Below, one piece after another: positions 27,447 to 38,097 of a stretch of DNA of 64,000 nucleotides. The position numbers and the translations under genes are program-made. Source of the DNA: Stenotrophomonas tumulicola (GTDB lineage: Bacteria > Pseudomonadota > Gammaproteobacteria > Xanthomonadales > Xanthomonadaceae); contig NZ_JACGXS010000010.1 of NCBI RefSeq assembly GCF_014117215.1, positions 87,123 to 151,122 of the forward strand, read 5' to 3'. The notes beneath the pieces were generated by a model. That model searched no databases and was not told the DNA's origin. It saw nothing but the letters and a program-made list of their open reading frames with translations. Position 1 is the stretch's first letter. Every line of letters starts with the position of its first letter.

Positions 27447-29672
27447 ATGCCGCTAGCATCCAGTGATGTTCGCCGCAGCCAGGGCAACAACGAGGTCCGC
27501 CAGGCGCAGCGCAGGGGTCCGGTATCCGGCAGCAACCGGCAGGCTCCGCGCCCGCTGCCGGGCATCCGATACGTTGGCAACCGGCCATGGGATACGCGGA
27601 CCGTACTGACGGCATGCACCGCCCTGTTGCTTGCCGGCGAGCAGTTCGCCAGTACCGCTGCGCGGATATCTGCCAACGCATCGGCCTCGCTCCCCGCATC
27701 ACGCACGCCGTTCGGGCCTGCTGGCCTGCGCGCGATTACCGACGCCCGGCAGTTGCGCGCGCTGCCGTCTCCTGCCGATGGGCTCGGCACCGCCCGCGCG
27801 TTCCCCGCCGGACTGCTCTCAGGGTTCCGCCAGCCCTTGGCTGAACTGGCGGAAGAGGAAACGCTGGCTGTCGCGGAAGAAAGCATGGGCGGGGGCAGCT
27901 CACTGCTCTGGCAGGGAATCGCGGCGTGGCTCGCCAGCCCCTGCACGGACTTCGATCAGTACGTCAACGGCTTCTGGAAGCTGCAGCATCCCGCCAGCAG
28001 CGAAATGCCCAGCTTCTTTGGTGACGCAAGACGTGCGGTTGCTGCAGGCCTGGAAGACCGGCTTTCCCGCGCGTCCCTCCAGGCAGTGGGCGCCGAGGGT
28101 GCCATCGCCCGCATCCGGGCCAATGCCCTGTCCGGTTCCGGCCCGCAATGGGCGTCCTTCGTGCCGCGACTGGATGCGATCAATGCACTGTCGAACCGGG
28201 CCGACGTGGAACGGCATATCTGCACAGGCATGGCCCAGGGGCGGGAATCGGTGCTCGGGCTGGAACGCTACTTCCATGCCGGGGTGATGGTGGCCGATAT
28301 CGCCCTGCGGCCAGAGGAGCAGCGCGGGATCTACCGGCAGCCTGCCACCCACCCGGATGTCGTGGCCTACCTGGAGCGGATCGCCGGTCTGCTGGCCAGG
28401 ACCGGCATGACCGAAGGCGAAGCCGTGGTTGCTGCGCGGACCGTGCTGGACATGGAGAAAGTGCTGGCACAGGCGCCAGACCATCTGGGCGCCTACACGC
28501 AGGCCGAGGCCGATGCGGCCCTTCCAGGATTCCCCTGGGCAGCGGCGTGGCAGGCGCTGGGGTTGGATCCGGCCATCCCGTTGCACACCAGCATCGAGGC
28601 GTGCAGGAAGGTGCGGGAACTGCTGTCGACCCGGTCGATGGACGACTGGAAGATGTTCCTGCGCTTCCAGCAGGCGCTTCGGGTGGCGCCATACCTGGAT
28701 GGCAGGATCGATCCGGACATGTTCCTGCCCTGGCTGGAATCGACCCGCGGCGGCGCCCTGGCTTTGAGTGCCTGGTACGGCGACGGGGCAGATCCCGCGC
28801 TGGCGCAGCGTGCAACGCAGATCTTCGACCAGGTCAGGGAGGTGTTCCGCAACGATGTCGCCGAGTCCTCGTTGCCGGCCGCGGACAAGGCCGTGCTGGA
28901 GTCGGTACTGGACGCAGCGATCGTGTCGGTGGCCTATCGCGGCAGTGGAAGCGACTGGAGCCGCCTGCAGGCTTCGGATCATTTGCTGGACAGCCTGCAG
29001 GCACTGGCCACAATGGAGGTGCGCGAGATCGTCGCCATCATCGGCAATGACCGGTCCGCCGCCGCCGCGCCCCTGGCCCATTGGATCGCCCTGGAAACGC
29101 ACGTGATCGACCGCCAGGTACGCGTGTCGCCGGCGATGTTGGCCACCCTTGCCGCAGCATCCGGTCAATCTCCAGAAGCGGAATGGGGCATGCTTGGCGC
29201 GCTGCTGGGCCATGAGCTGGCGCACCTGCTGGCTGACGAACCCGGACTCAGCCAACAGGGTGAGGCGTTGCTGGAGCAGGAAGACGCCGCCATCCAGCAG
29301 CGCATTGACGATCTGTGGATCGGGCAGGCACACCTTGACGCGCCGCGGGTGCTGGAAGAGGCCGCCTGCGATCTTCGCGGCCTCAGTGCCGCACAGCGTG
29401 CCGGCGAGGCCGAGGCGGAGCTTGCCGGGCGCCGCTTCGACCCCCCGCGGTTCTTCATGGCCGCCGCCAGCCTGCACGCCGCCAACCCGACCCGTGCGCA
29501 GCTGGAACGGCAGGCGGGTGAGGATCCGCATCCGCCGGGGCCCTTCCGCGCGGAGCTGGCGCGCCAGCTGCAAGGGTTCGATCAGGCATTCGGCTGTATG
29601 CCGCGACCCACCGCGCCATTTGCCCGCATCCTGCCGCGTGCCCCCCAGCCTGCTTCTTCGAACCCGGGCTGA
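27447..29672 (+). CDS. M13-family metallopeptidase-like protein, divergent, no classical signal peptide
   Basis: A 741-residue protein related to the neprilysin/PepO family. CTDFDQYVNGFWKL matches the M13 N-terminal signature, GHELAH gives a zinc HExxH site (His589, Glu590, His593), Glu638-Ala-Ala-Cys-Asp642 fits the ExxxD third-ligand motif, and the end (DPHPPGPFR...FDQAFGC) follows the M13 C-terminus. About 150 Arg/Ala/Pro-rich residues precede the peptidase homology, with one modest hydrophobic stretch (VLTACTALLLAGEQF) and no clear signal peptide or lipobox. GGAG precedes the ATG at 27447. It sits between DUF2065 and purA, a pair normally adjacent, and has its own terminator, which suggests insertion. 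Zinc-peptidase activity is likely; the role and location are unknown. Confidence 0.75.
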   Translation: MPLASSDVRRSQGNNEVRQAQRRGPVSGSNRQAPRPLPGIRYVGNRPWDTRTVLTACTALLLAGEQFASTAARISANASASLPASRTPFGPAGLRAITDARQLRALPSPADGLGTARAFPAGLLSGFRQPLAELAEEETLAVAEESMGGGSSLLWQGIAAWLASPCTDFDQYVNGFWKLQHPASSEMPSFFGDARRAVAAGLEDRLSRASLQAVGAEGAIARIRANALSGSGPQWASFVPRLDAINALSNRADVERHICTGMAQGRESVLGLERYFHAGVMVADIALRPEEQRGIYRQPATHPDVVAYLERIAGLLARTGMTEGEAVVAARTVLDMEKVLAQAPDHLGAYTQAEADAALPGFPWAAAWQALGLDPAIPLHTSIEACRKVRELLSTRSMDDWKMFLRFQQALRVAPYLDGRIDPDMFLPWLESTRGGALALSAWYGDGADPALAQRATQIFDQVREVFRNDVAESSLPAADKAVLESVLDAAIVSVAYRGSGSDWSRLQASDHLLDSLQALATMEVREIVAIIGNDRSAAAAPLAHWIALETHVIDRQVRVSPAMLATLAAASGQSPEAEWGMLGALLGHELAHLLADEPGLSQQGEALLEQEDAAIQQRIDDLWIGQAHLDAPRVLEEAACDLRGLSAAQRAGEAEAELAGRRFDPPRFFMAAASLHAANPTRAQLERQAGEDPHPPGPFRAELARQLQGFDQAFGCMPRPTAPFARILPRAPQPASSNPG

Positions 29673-29718
29673 CGGAACACGCCAGCGGGGTGGCAGCGGC
29701 CACCTGAAACCCGGATAA

Positions 29719-31170
<1,452 letters not shown>

Positions 31171-31176
31171 TCAGGA

Positions 31177-31206
31177 AGAGGCCCCGCGAAAGCGGGGCCT
31201 CTTTGT
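31177..31206 (+). terminator. Intrinsic terminator of purA
   Basis: An 11-bp stem (AGAGGCCCCGC with GCGGGGCCTCT) and a GAAA tetraloop, followed by TTTG, seven bases after the purA stop. Confidence 0.9.
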
Positions 31207-31208
31207 GT

Positions 31209-31487
31209 GGTAGAGCGGGTCCATGACCCGCTGCTTTTGCCCGTGTGACGGGCATGGCCCGTCACTACCTGGCGCTGGCCGCTCGAACATCCGGGCGGAA
31301 CATGCTGATGATCGGTGGTAGAGCGGGTCCATGACCCGCTGCTTTTGCCTATGTGACGGGCATGGCCCGTCACTACCTGGCGCTGGCCGCTCGAACATCC
31401 GGGCGGAGCATGCTGATGATCGGTGGTAGAGCGGGTCCATGACCCGCTGCTTTTGCTTGTGTGACGGGCATGGCCCGTCATTACCGG
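31209..31487. repeat. 108-bp tandem array of SMAG dimers (about 2.6 units)
   Basis: Units start with GGTAGAGCGGG at 31209, 31317 and 31425, exactly 108 bases apart. Each carries two different palindromes, TAGAGCGGGTCCATGACCCG and TGACGGGCATGGCCCGTCA, plus a 40-base linker (CTGGCGCTGGCCGCTCG...). The third unit lacks the linker and runs into the stop of the M23 peptidase gene. Copies differ at only a few bases, so amplification was recent. Confidence 0.92.
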
Positions 31488-32119
31488 GGAGCCAGCAACG
31501 GATAGGGGTTGATCGATTCGCCCTTCCACCATTGTTTTTCAGGCCCCAGCAGGTGCACCTCGAAATGCAGGTGCGGCGCGTCGGGGTTCGCGTTTCCGCT
31601 GCTGCCGACGTAGCCGATCACATCGCCGCGCTTGACCTGCTTCTTCTCAGCCAGCCCATCGGCATACCGTTGCAGGTGGGCGTAGTAATAGCAGTGCAGG
31701 CCATCCGGATCGAACTGGTAGATGGTGATGCCACCGCGTTCGCTGTCGAACAGTTTTTCGATGTGGCCGTCGGCGACCGCCAGTACCGGCGTGCCTTCGC
31801 TGGCCATGATGTCGATCGCATCGTGGACACGTCCGGCGCTGCGCGCATCGGTAAACGTGTCGCTCAACTGGGAGGGTTGCACGCCCTGCACCGGCAACAG
31901 CAGCCTGTTGCCGGAGGAGGGACGGGCTTCGCCCGGCGGGTCTGCAGCAGGTTCCGGCAGGGTTGCAGCCCGTTGCATGGCCGCCTCATCGGTTGCCGCC
32001 AGCACAGAGGCAGGATCCATCGGCGCGATGTCCAAGGCTTCTCCCGGGTTCCCGCGCAGCCACCATCCGGCGCCCACGCCAACGACCAGTCCCACTGCAA
32101 TCAACGGCATCAGGCGCAT
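31481..32119 (-). CDS. M23 family metallopeptidase (LytM-type), membrane anchored
   Basis: A 212-residue protein with one N-terminal hydrophobic anchor (LMPLIAVGLVVGVGAGWWL), a low-complexity linker rich in Ala/Pro/Glu, and an M23 domain. Zinc ligands are in GRVHDAIDIMA (HxxxD) and APHLHFEVHL (HxH), both intact, so it is likely an active peptidoglycan endopeptidase and not a degenerate activator. Its TAA stop falls in the end of the 108-bp repeat array (GTCATTACC where the other copies read GTCACTACC). The L,D-transpeptidase gene lies four bases upstream on the same strand, suggesting a cell-wall operon. Confidence 0.88.
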   Translation of the reverse strand: MRLMPLIAVGLVVGVGAGWWLRGNPGEALDIAPMDPASVLAATDEAAMQRAATLPEPAADPPGEARPSSGNRLLLPVQGVQPSQLSDTFTDARSAGRVHDAIDIMASEGTPVLAVADGHIEKLFDSERGGITIYQFDPDGLHCYYYAHLQRYADGLAEKKQVKRGDVIGYVGSSGNANPDAPHLHFEVHLLGPEKQWWKGESINPYPLLAPR

Positions 32120-32123
32120 CTGC

Positions 32124-33101
32124 TTACTCCTGCATCACCACGGTTACGGAGGCATCGACGGCGTCGGCAACCCGCAGCGCGTCCCAATTGGTCATGCGCA
32201 CGCAACCGTGCGATTCGGTCTTGCCGACATGGCCGGGTTCCGGCGTGCCATGCAGGCCATAGTGGGGCTTGGAAATATCGATCCACACGCGGCCCACCGG
32301 GTTGTTCGGCCCAGGTGGCAGCGTCTGCCGGCTCTCGCCCTTCTTCGCATCCCAGAACAGCTTGGGGTTGTAGTGGAACGTCGGATCGCGCGAGATGCCC
32401 AGGATCTTCCAGCGGCCGATCGGCAACGGGTCATGCCTGCTGCCCGATGACACCGGCACCTGTGCCAGCACCTTGCCCTGGGCATCAATCAATCGCAGGG
32501 TGGATGCGGACTTGTCGACCACCAGCGTGGTGGCCTTGGGCAGCGGGCCGCTACCGATGTCGGGAACCTGGATGACCGATCCCGCCCTGCCCAGGTCGAT
32601 GCCGGGATTCAGTGCTTCCAACAGCTCCGGCGATGCATGGAATCGCTCACCAAGTGCTTCCTGCACCGAGCCGAAGCCGAGCGTCTTCAGCGCTGCCTGG
32701 GCGGCCGGTCCCTTCGGCGTTGGCTGGAAAGGGCCGGCGACGTCCTCGGCTGTCAGTGTGTAGCGTGCCAGTGGCACCGTGTCTTCGGCACCCAGCGCCT
32801 TCCAGGTCGCCTCGTCGAGTTCCCCGGTGGCTTCCAGGCCCCGCGCGCGCTGGAATCCTTCCACCGCACGGCGCTGGTTGGAACCGGTCACGCCGTCGAT
32901 CTGCCCGGGCGAAAAGTTGGCGCGGTCCAGCAGCACCTGTGCATGCAACGGCGAGCGCGGCGCGGTGTCCAGCGGGGCCCCTGCGATGGCGGCTGCCTGC
33001 GGTGCAGCCGGCGTGGGCACCTGTGCGGAGACCGTCGAAGCAAAGGCCAGGCCGATGCAGGCGGCAAGCAGATGGGAACACGGCGGGCAGGTAGGCAGCA
33101 T
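32124..33101 (-). CDS. L,D-transpeptidase (YkuD) with peptidoglycan-binding domain
   Basis: A 325-residue secreted protein: signal peptide ([16 protein letters not shown]), a PG_binding_1 repeat ([14 protein letters not shown]...[11 protein letters not shown]), and a YkuD domain whose active site reads [10 protein letters not shown] with the catalytic Cys; [10 protein letters not shown] precedes it. It forms 3-3 cross-links or attaches proteins to peptidoglycan. The ATG at 33101 has GGAG six bases upstream and gives a compact signal peptide; the ATG at 33113 is in frame. It is the first gene of the unit with the M23 peptidase. Confidence 0.9.
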   Translation of the reverse strand: MLPTCPPCSHLLAACIGLAFASTVSAQVPTPAAPQAAAIAGAPLDTAPRSPLHAQVLLDRANFSPGQIDGVTGSNQRRAVEGFQRARGLEATGELDEATWKALGAEDTVPLARYTLTAEDVAGPFQPTPKGPAAQAALKTLGFGSVQEALGERFHASPELLEALNPGIDLGRAGSVIQVPDIGSGPLPKATTLVVDKSASTLRLIDAQGKVLAQVPVSSGSRHDPLPIGRWKILGISRDPTFHYNPKLFWDAKKGESRQTLPPGPNNPVGRVWIDISKPHYGLHGTPEPGHVGKTESHGCVRMTNWDALRVADAVDASVTVVMQE

Positions 33102-33182
33102 TCGGAACTCCATGCGTTGGTTGCCCCTACCTTGCCCTTGTTGCATGCGCAGTAACCGTGAAAACGCTGGCGCGCGGCCGGG

Positions 33183-33380
33183 TCAGTGATGGCCCGGCCT
33201 GCTGCTTCCGGCGCGCCCACTGCCACTTTTCTTGCCGCCGCCATCCTGTTTGTTCACCGTGGCCCAGGCAATGCGCTCGGCGTCCTCGGCGGAACGGCCT
33301 TTTTCCTTTTCGCTTTCCTCGATGTGCGCGGCCTGGCGCTTCTGCTTGTCGGTATAGGCGGATTTGTCACCCTGTGTCAT
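33183..33380 (-). CDS. Small charged protein downstream of katE
   Basis: A 65-residue hydrophilic protein: MTQGDKSAYTDKQKRQAAHI, then EESEKEKGRSAEDAERIAWATVNK and a Gly/Ser/Lys-rich tail. It resembles short proteins common in Pseudomonas and Xanthomonas that are often labelled plasmid stabilisation or stress proteins; I do not know a tested function. It has no signal peptide and no cysteine. It begins 22 bases after the katE stop on the same strand, so it is probably co-transcribed with the catalase and part of the same stress response. Confidence 0.75.
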   Translation of the reverse strand: MTQGDKSAYTDKQKRQAAHIEESEKEKGRSAEDAERIAWATVNKQDGGGKKSGSGRAGSSRPGHH

Positions 33381-33402
33381 GTCGGTTTCTCCATCGATGG
33401 GG

Positions 33403-35514
33403 TCAGGCCAGCTGGCGCACCTTGGGTTCGCGCGCCCATTGGCGGGTTGCGGCGGCGGCGAGGAAGCGCTTGGAGTCAGCCGCATCGACGACACCTGCGT
33501 CGCTGCCGACGCGCGCGGCCTTCAGCAGGGTCGCGCCGCCTTCGTCGCGGGCAATGGCTTTCAGGTGTGCCCAAGCATTGCTGACGAAATCCACCGCGGC
33601 AGATTCCTTCGTCATCAATCTGGCCGCGTCCGCACTGAGCACCACGGCGATCGCATCGAACAGCACCGATGGCGTGCCGGCCAACTGGCCATCTGCCGCC
33701 TGCAGCTTGCCATCGCTGAGCACGCCGCCGCCCAGCGTGGGTGCCACCAGCTTCACCTCGGCACCGGCCTTCCGCGCGGCCTTGCGCAGGCTGGCGATCA
33801 CCCCGGCATCGGAACCGTGGTCGAACAGGATGCCAACGCAACGGCCCTGCACCGTGTCCTTGCCACGCCCGATCACGCGCACCTCCGGAGCCTTCGGCAG
33901 GTCCTGCGCGGGCAGGGCGGTCGGGGCTGGCGCGGGCAGCGTGTCCATGCCCAGTCCATCGGCTACGCGCTGTGCCAGTGATGCGTCGATGTTGCGCAGC
34001 TGGCCGACCACGCGCTCACGTACGTGGGGCGTTTCCACTTTGGACAGCTCGAATACGATGGCGCTGGCCAGGTGTGCCTGCTCCGGCTTTTCCAGGCTGC
34101 GGAAGAACATGCGTGCCTGGCTGTAGTGATCGGCGAAACTGGCTGCACGCGTGCGGCCCTTGCGGCCATCATCGCTGCCGGCGTGGCTGCGGAAGCCGGT
34201 GGGGGTTTCGCGCGGGCTGTCCTCCTGCAGTGAACTGGGGTCGTAGGCGACCCGACCCTTCGGTACCTGCATCTGCATGTGTCCGTCGCGCTGGTGGTTG
34301 GCGAAGGGGCACTTGGGCGCGTTGACCGGAAGCTGGTTGAAATTGGGACCGCCAAGGCGGATCAGCTGGGTATCCAGGTAGGAGAACAGCCGTCCCTGCA
34401 GCAGCGGATCGTTGCTGAAATCGATGCCCGGCGGCACGTTGGCCGGGCAGAACGCCACCTGCTCGGTCTCGGCGAAGAAGTTGTCCGGCCAGCGGTCCAG
34501 CACCATGCGCCCGATCACCTGCAGCGGCACCAGTGCTTCGGGGATGATCTTGGTTGGATCCAGGTGGTCGAACGGGAAGTTTTCGGCGTCTTCCTCGGTG
34601 AACAGCTGCACCGCCAGCTCCCATTCCGGGAAGTCGCCGCGCTGGATGGACTCGAACAGGTCACGGCGCTGGAAATCGTTGTCGGCACCCTGCAGTTTCA
34701 CTGCCTCGTCCCATATCGTGGACTGCAGCCCCAGCTTCGGACGCCAGTGGAATTTGACGAAGGTGGAGGCGCCGTCGGCATCAAGCAGGCGGAAGCTGTG
34801 GATGCCGAATCCTTCGATCATGCGCAGCGAGCGCGGGATGGCCCGGTCGCTCATCGCCCACATGACCATGTGCATCGATTCGGGCATCAGCGAGATGAAG
34901 TCCCAGAATGTATCGTGGGCGCTGGCGGCCTGCGGGAATGCCCGGTCCGGCTCCATCTTCACCGCGTGGATGAGGTCAGGGAACTTGATCGCATCCTGGA
35001 TGAAAAACACTGGGATGTTGTTGCCGACCAGGTCCCAGTTGCCTTCCTTGGTATAGAACTTGACCGCGAAACCGCGCACGTCGCGCGGGGTATCCACCGA
35101 GCCGGCACCACCTGCCACGGTGGAAAAACGGGTGAACAGCGGGGTCTTCACCCCCACCTCGGTCAGCACTTTGGCGCGGCTGTACTTCGCCAGTGATCGG
35201 GTCAGCTGGAAGTAGCCATGCGCGGCGCTGCCGCGTGCATGCACGATGCGTTCGGGGATGCGCTCGTGGTCGAAGTGGGTGATCTTCTCGCGCAGGATGA
35301 AATCTTCCAGCAGCGTCGGCCCGCGCGGGCCATCACGCAGGGAATTCTGGTTGTCCGCAACCTCCAGGCCCTGGTTGGTGGTCAGCGTGGGATGGGTGCC
35401 GCCGGCAAATTGATGCAGTTCATCGCCGTCACCGCGTTGCCTGCGGACGGGCGTGGCGGCCTTGGCAGTCTTCTTGCTGGCGCTGCGCTTGCTGGAGGGC
35501 TTGCTGGCGGCCAT
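33403..35514 (-). CDS. katE: Large-subunit monofunctional catalase HPII
   Basis: A 703-residue clade-2 catalase. A Lys/Ser/Ala-rich N-terminal extension ([19 protein letters not shown]) precedes the haem domain with [12 protein letters not shown] (catalytic His), [18 protein letters not shown] (Asn) and [16 protein letters not shown] (haem-ligand Tyr). The last 150 residues are the flavodoxin-like domain typical of HPII ([20 protein letters not shown]). AGGAG seven bases upstream fixes the ATG at 35514. It converts H2O2 to water and oxygen and is divergent from a PAS-AraC regulator gene. Confidence 0.95.
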   Translation of the reverse strand: MAASKPSSKRSASKKTAKAATPVRRQRGDGDELHQFAGGTHPTLTTNQGLEVADNQNSLRDGPRGPTLLEDFILREKITHFDHERIPERIVHARGSAAHGYFQLTRSLAKYSRAKVLTEVGVKTPLFTRFSTVAGGAGSVDTPRDVRGFAVKFYTKEGNWDLVGNNIPVFFIQDAIKFPDLIHAVKMEPDRAFPQAASAHDTFWDFISLMPESMHMVMWAMSDRAIPRSLRMIEGFGIHSFRLLDADGASTFVKFHWRPKLGLQSTIWDEAVKLQGADNDFQRRDLFESIQRGDFPEWELAVQLFTEEDAENFPFDHLDPTKIIPEALVPLQVIGRMVLDRWPDNFFAETEQVAFCPANVPPGIDFSNDPLLQGRLFSYLDTQLIRLGGPNFNQLPVNAPKCPFANHQRDGHMQMQVPKGRVAYDPSSLQEDSPRETPTGFRSHAGSDDGRKGRTRAASFADHYSQARMFFRSLEKPEQAHLASAIVFELSKVETPHVRERVVGQLRNIDASLAQRVADGLGMDTLPAPAPTALPAQDLPKAPEVRVIGRGKDTVQGRCVGILFDHGSDAGVIASLRKAARKAGAEVKLVAPTLGGGVLSDGKLQAADGQLAGTPSVLFDAIAVVLSADAARLMTKESAAVDFVSNAWAHLKAIARDEGGATLLKAARVGSDAGVVDAADSKRFLAAAATRQWAREPKVRQLA

Positions 35515-35613
35515 CGACGGTCTCCTGGTGGAAGGGGCATTGCACCGGTAGACAGTGGCGCGTCGGGTGTTAACCCCAGGTCCCGCGCAGGTGAAACCCG
35601 GGTCAGTTATGCT

Positions 35614-36330
35614 ATGCGCATGCGTGTTGAACCCGCCGACATCGAATCCCTGTTCGACGCCATTCCGGACGTGCTGTTCTTCATGAAGGACTGCGAGGGG
35701 CGCTATACCCACATCAACCAGACCATGCTGCGGCGGTTGGGGCTGAAGTCGCGCAAGGAAATCATCGGCCGTACCGCCGCGGAGATCTATCCGACCGGGT
35801 TGAGCGCCGACTATGCCGACCAGGATGCGCGGGTGCTGGATGGGTTGGTGATAGAGAACCTGATGGAGCTGCACCTGTTCGCCAACCGCGAACCGGGCTG
35901 GTGCCTCACCTGCAAACGGCCGCTGCGGGTGGATGGGCGCATCGAAGGGCTGATCGGCATCTCCCGTGATCTTGGCCAGAAGCACAGCCTGGGAGCGCAG
36001 TACGAGCACCTGCGGCTGGCCCTGGCCCATCTCAATGCGCACTACGCGGAGAACGTGCGCATGCAGACGCTGCTGGACATCACCGGGTTCTCGCTGTCCA
36101 AGCTGGAGCGCAGCTTCCGCAAGGTGTTCCAGATGACCCCGCAGCAGGTGCTGACCCGCCTGCGGATCCAGATGGCCATGCATCTGCTGCATGGCAACGA
36201 CAGCATCGCCAGCATCGGCCAGGCGTGCGGCTTCACCGACCAGAGCGCGTTCACCCGCAAATTCAAGGCCGAAACCGGTGTCTCGCCACGCGCCTACCGC
36301 GTCCGCATCGGCGAATTGGCCGGCAACTGA
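35614..36330 (+). CDS. PAS domain AraC-family transcriptional regulator
   Basis: A 238-residue protein. Residues 8-115 resemble a PAS fold ([23 protein letters not shown]... [18 protein letters not shown]), and residues 130-235 form an AraC-type double helix-turn-helix ([40 protein letters not shown]). The input may be a redox or ligand signal. Start is ATG 35614 or 35620; there is no ribosome site and a TTATGCT box lies just upstream, so a leaderless mRNA is possible. It is divergent from katE and upstream of a permease gene; either could be its target. Confidence 0.85.
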   Translation: MRMRVEPADIESLFDAIPDVLFFMKDCEGRYTHINQTMLRRLGLKSRKEIIGRTAAEIYPTGLSADYADQDARVLDGLVIENLMELHLFANREPGWCLTCKRPLRVDGRIEGLIGISRDLGQKHSLGAQYEHLRLALAHLNAHYAENVRMQTLLDITGFSLSKLERSFRKVFQMTPQQVLTRLRIQMAMHLLHGNDSIASIGQACGFTDQSAFTRKFKAETGVSPRAYRVRIGELAGN

Positions 36331-36411
36331 GCTGCCAGGCCATCCGGCCTATGCCCGCTGGCGCCGGACAAGGTAATGTGGCGGTCTTGTTGCCGCACAT
36401 AGCGTCCCTTC

Positions 36412-37800
36412 ATGCCCGCCAACCCGCCTTCCAACGCCGCCGCCTCGACCACACGCCTGGAGCATGCGCTCAAGCCCCGACAGCTGATCATGATGGGGCT
36501 GGGCAGCGCCATCGGCGCCGGGCTTTTCCTGGGTTCCGGGGTGGGGGTGCAGTTGGCCGGACCGGCGGTATTGCTGTCGTATCTGGTCGCTGGCGCATTG
36601 GTGATCATCGTGATGAACGCGCTCGGCGAGATGGCGGCAGCCAAGCCGACCAGCGGCGCGTTCTCGGTCTATGCGGGTGACGCATTAGGCCCCACGGCAG
36701 GGGCTACGGTGGGGTGGTTGTGGTGGGTGCAACTGGTGATCGTGATCGCCGCTGAAGCGGTGGGGGCAGCCGGCCTGCTGGCTACGGTATGGCCGGGGCT
36801 GTCGGTCCCGATGGCGGCGCTGGCGTTCATGCTCTTCTTTACTGCGATCAACCTGCTGGGGGTAAAGAATTTCGGTGAGTTCGAGTTCTGGTTCGCCATC
36901 CTCAAGGTGGTCGCCATCCTCGGTTTCATCGCGATCGGCGTGGCGCTGCTGATGGGCTGGCTGCCGCATGCGGTTTCACCGGGACTGTCCAACTTCACCG
37001 CCCATGGTGGGTTTGCCCCTACCGGGCTGGCTGGGATCGGGGCGGCATTGCTGGTGGTGGTGTTCGCCTTTGGCGGTACCGAGATCGTGGCCGTGGCCGC
37101 AGCAGAGACGGAGGATCCCGAGCGCAGCATCGCGCGTGCGATCAGGACGGTGGCATGGCGCATCCTGGTGTTCTACATCGGCTCGCTCAGCGTGATCATC
37201 GCCGTGGTGCCGTGGACCAGCGCCGCACTGAAATCGCCCTTCGCAGCGGTACTGGAAGCGGCCAACATTCCAGGTGCGGCCGCTGCGATCACCCTGATAG
37301 CGGTCATCGCACTGCTGTCGGCGCTCAATGCCAACCTCTATGGTGCGTCGCGCATGATGTTCTCGCTCGCGCAGCGTCGCGAGGCCCCCGCGCTGCTGGG
37401 CTGGGCCGACCGCCGCCACGTGCCGGTGTTCGCGGTGCTGGCCAGCGTGCTGTTTGGTTTTGTCGCAACGGTGCTGGAACTGCTGTTCCCGGACAAGGTG
37501 CTGCCGGTCCTGCTCAATATCGTCGGTTCCACATGCCTGCTGGTGTGGACGTTGTCGCTGCTGTCGCAACTGGTGCTGCGGCGCCGTGCGGATGCCGCCG
37601 GGGTGGCGCTGCCGTTCCGCATGGCGGCATTCCCGTGGCTGACGATCATCGCGCTGGTGATCCTGGCGATGATCTTCGCGCTGCTGCTTTCCGAAGCAGA
37701 TACCCGCCTGCAGTTCCTGTCCATGGTCGGGTTGACCCTGGTCATCGCGTCGGGCAGTGCCGTCGCTCGACGAATGCGTGCCGCCCCGGCATTGAAGTAG
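36412..37800 (+). CDS. APC-family amino-acid permease
   Basis: A 462-residue inner-membrane transporter with about twelve hydrophobic segments. The N-terminus has LKPRQLIMMGLGSAIGAGLF, the substrate-binding signature of the AAT group (AroP/GabP/ProY type); GALGEMAAAKPTSG-like and AFGGTEIVAVAAAETEDPER motifs follow, also family specific. It should import an amino acid by proton symport, substrate unknown. It follows the PAS-AraC gene by 82 bases, so that regulator may control it. A hairpin after the stop separates it from the convergent cysteine-motif genes. Confidence 0.88.
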   Translation: MPANPPSNAAASTTRLEHALKPRQLIMMGLGSAIGAGLFLGSGVGVQLAGPAVLLSYLVAGALVIIVMNALGEMAAAKPTSGAFSVYAGDALGPTAGATVGWLWWVQLVIVIAAEAVGAAGLLATVWPGLSVPMAALAFMLFFTAINLLGVKNFGEFEFWFAILKVVAILGFIAIGVALLMGWLPHAVSPGLSNFTAHGGFAPTGLAGIGAALLVVVFAFGGTEIVAVAAAETEDPERSIARAIRTVAWRILVFYIGSLSVIIAVVPWTSAALKSPFAAVLEAANIPGAAAAITLIAVIALLSALNANLYGASRMMFSLAQRREAPALLGWADRRHVPVFAVLASVLFGFVATVLELLFPDKVLPVLLNIVGSTCLLVWTLSLLSQLVLRRRADAAGVALPFRMAAFPWLTIIALVILAMIFALLLSEADTRLQFLSMVGLTLVIASGSAVARRMRAAPALK

Positions 37801-37815
37801 GCAAATGTGTTCCCG

Positions 37816-37842
37816 ACGGGATGCCCGGCTCGGGCATCCCGT
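37816..37842. terminator. Hairpin between convergent permease and small secreted-protein genes
   Basis: A 12-bp perfect stem, ACGGGATGCCCG with CGGGCATCCCGT, loop GCT. No T tract on either side, so termination strength is uncertain, but it lies exactly in the convergent gap. Confidence 0.55.
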
Positions 37843-37850
37843 CGACGGGC

Positions 37851-38042
37851 TCAGGGTTTGTCCACGCACTGTCTGTATGCGATACCACAGGTAATCCAGT
37901 TACCTGTGGTAGCCACGCATTTGACGAACTCCACGGCACAGGCAACGGGATTCCCGCTGGGCAACGTCTGCGCGTGGGCAGTGGGAACGGCAAGAGCGAG
38001 GGCAAGCGCAAGGGCCCCGGCGGTGGATCGGAACTTCAACAT
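37851..38042 (-). CDS. Small secreted four-cysteine (twin CX6C) protein A
   Basis: A 63-residue precursor. A signal peptide (LALALALAVPTAHA) is followed by a mature peptide of about 39 residues starting QTLPSGNPVA. Cysteines at 35, 42, 52 and 59 follow C-x6-C-x9-C-x6-C: CAVEFVKC then TCGIAYRQC. The start is the ATG at 38042; an ATG at 38054 would add four residues. It is the third and shortest of three tandem paralogs (B at 38098, C at 38472), 55 bases after B. No family recognised. A perfect 12-bp palindrome lies within the sequence coding for the loop and third Cys. Confidence 0.75.
   Translation of the reverse strand: MLKFRSTAGALALALALAVPTAHAQTLPSGNPVACAVEFVKCVATTGNWITCGIAYRQCVDKP
37883..37911. 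repeat. Perfect palindrome inside protein A gene
   Basis: TACCACAGGTAA, loop TCCAG, TTACCTGTGGTA: 12-bp arms with no mismatch. In the mRNA it would form a stable stem-loop across the codons of the inter-helix loop and third cysteine. Confidence 0.85.
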
Positions 38043-38097
38043 GATCGATTCCATGGAAAGGTGAGCGAAAGCAATCAACCTGCGGACTGGAAAGGCA

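Noticed and set aside
31209..31487. CRISPR-like array
   Set aside because: Only about 2.6 units, repeat and linker both conserved, no variable spacers, no cas genes. It is a tandem GTAG repeat.
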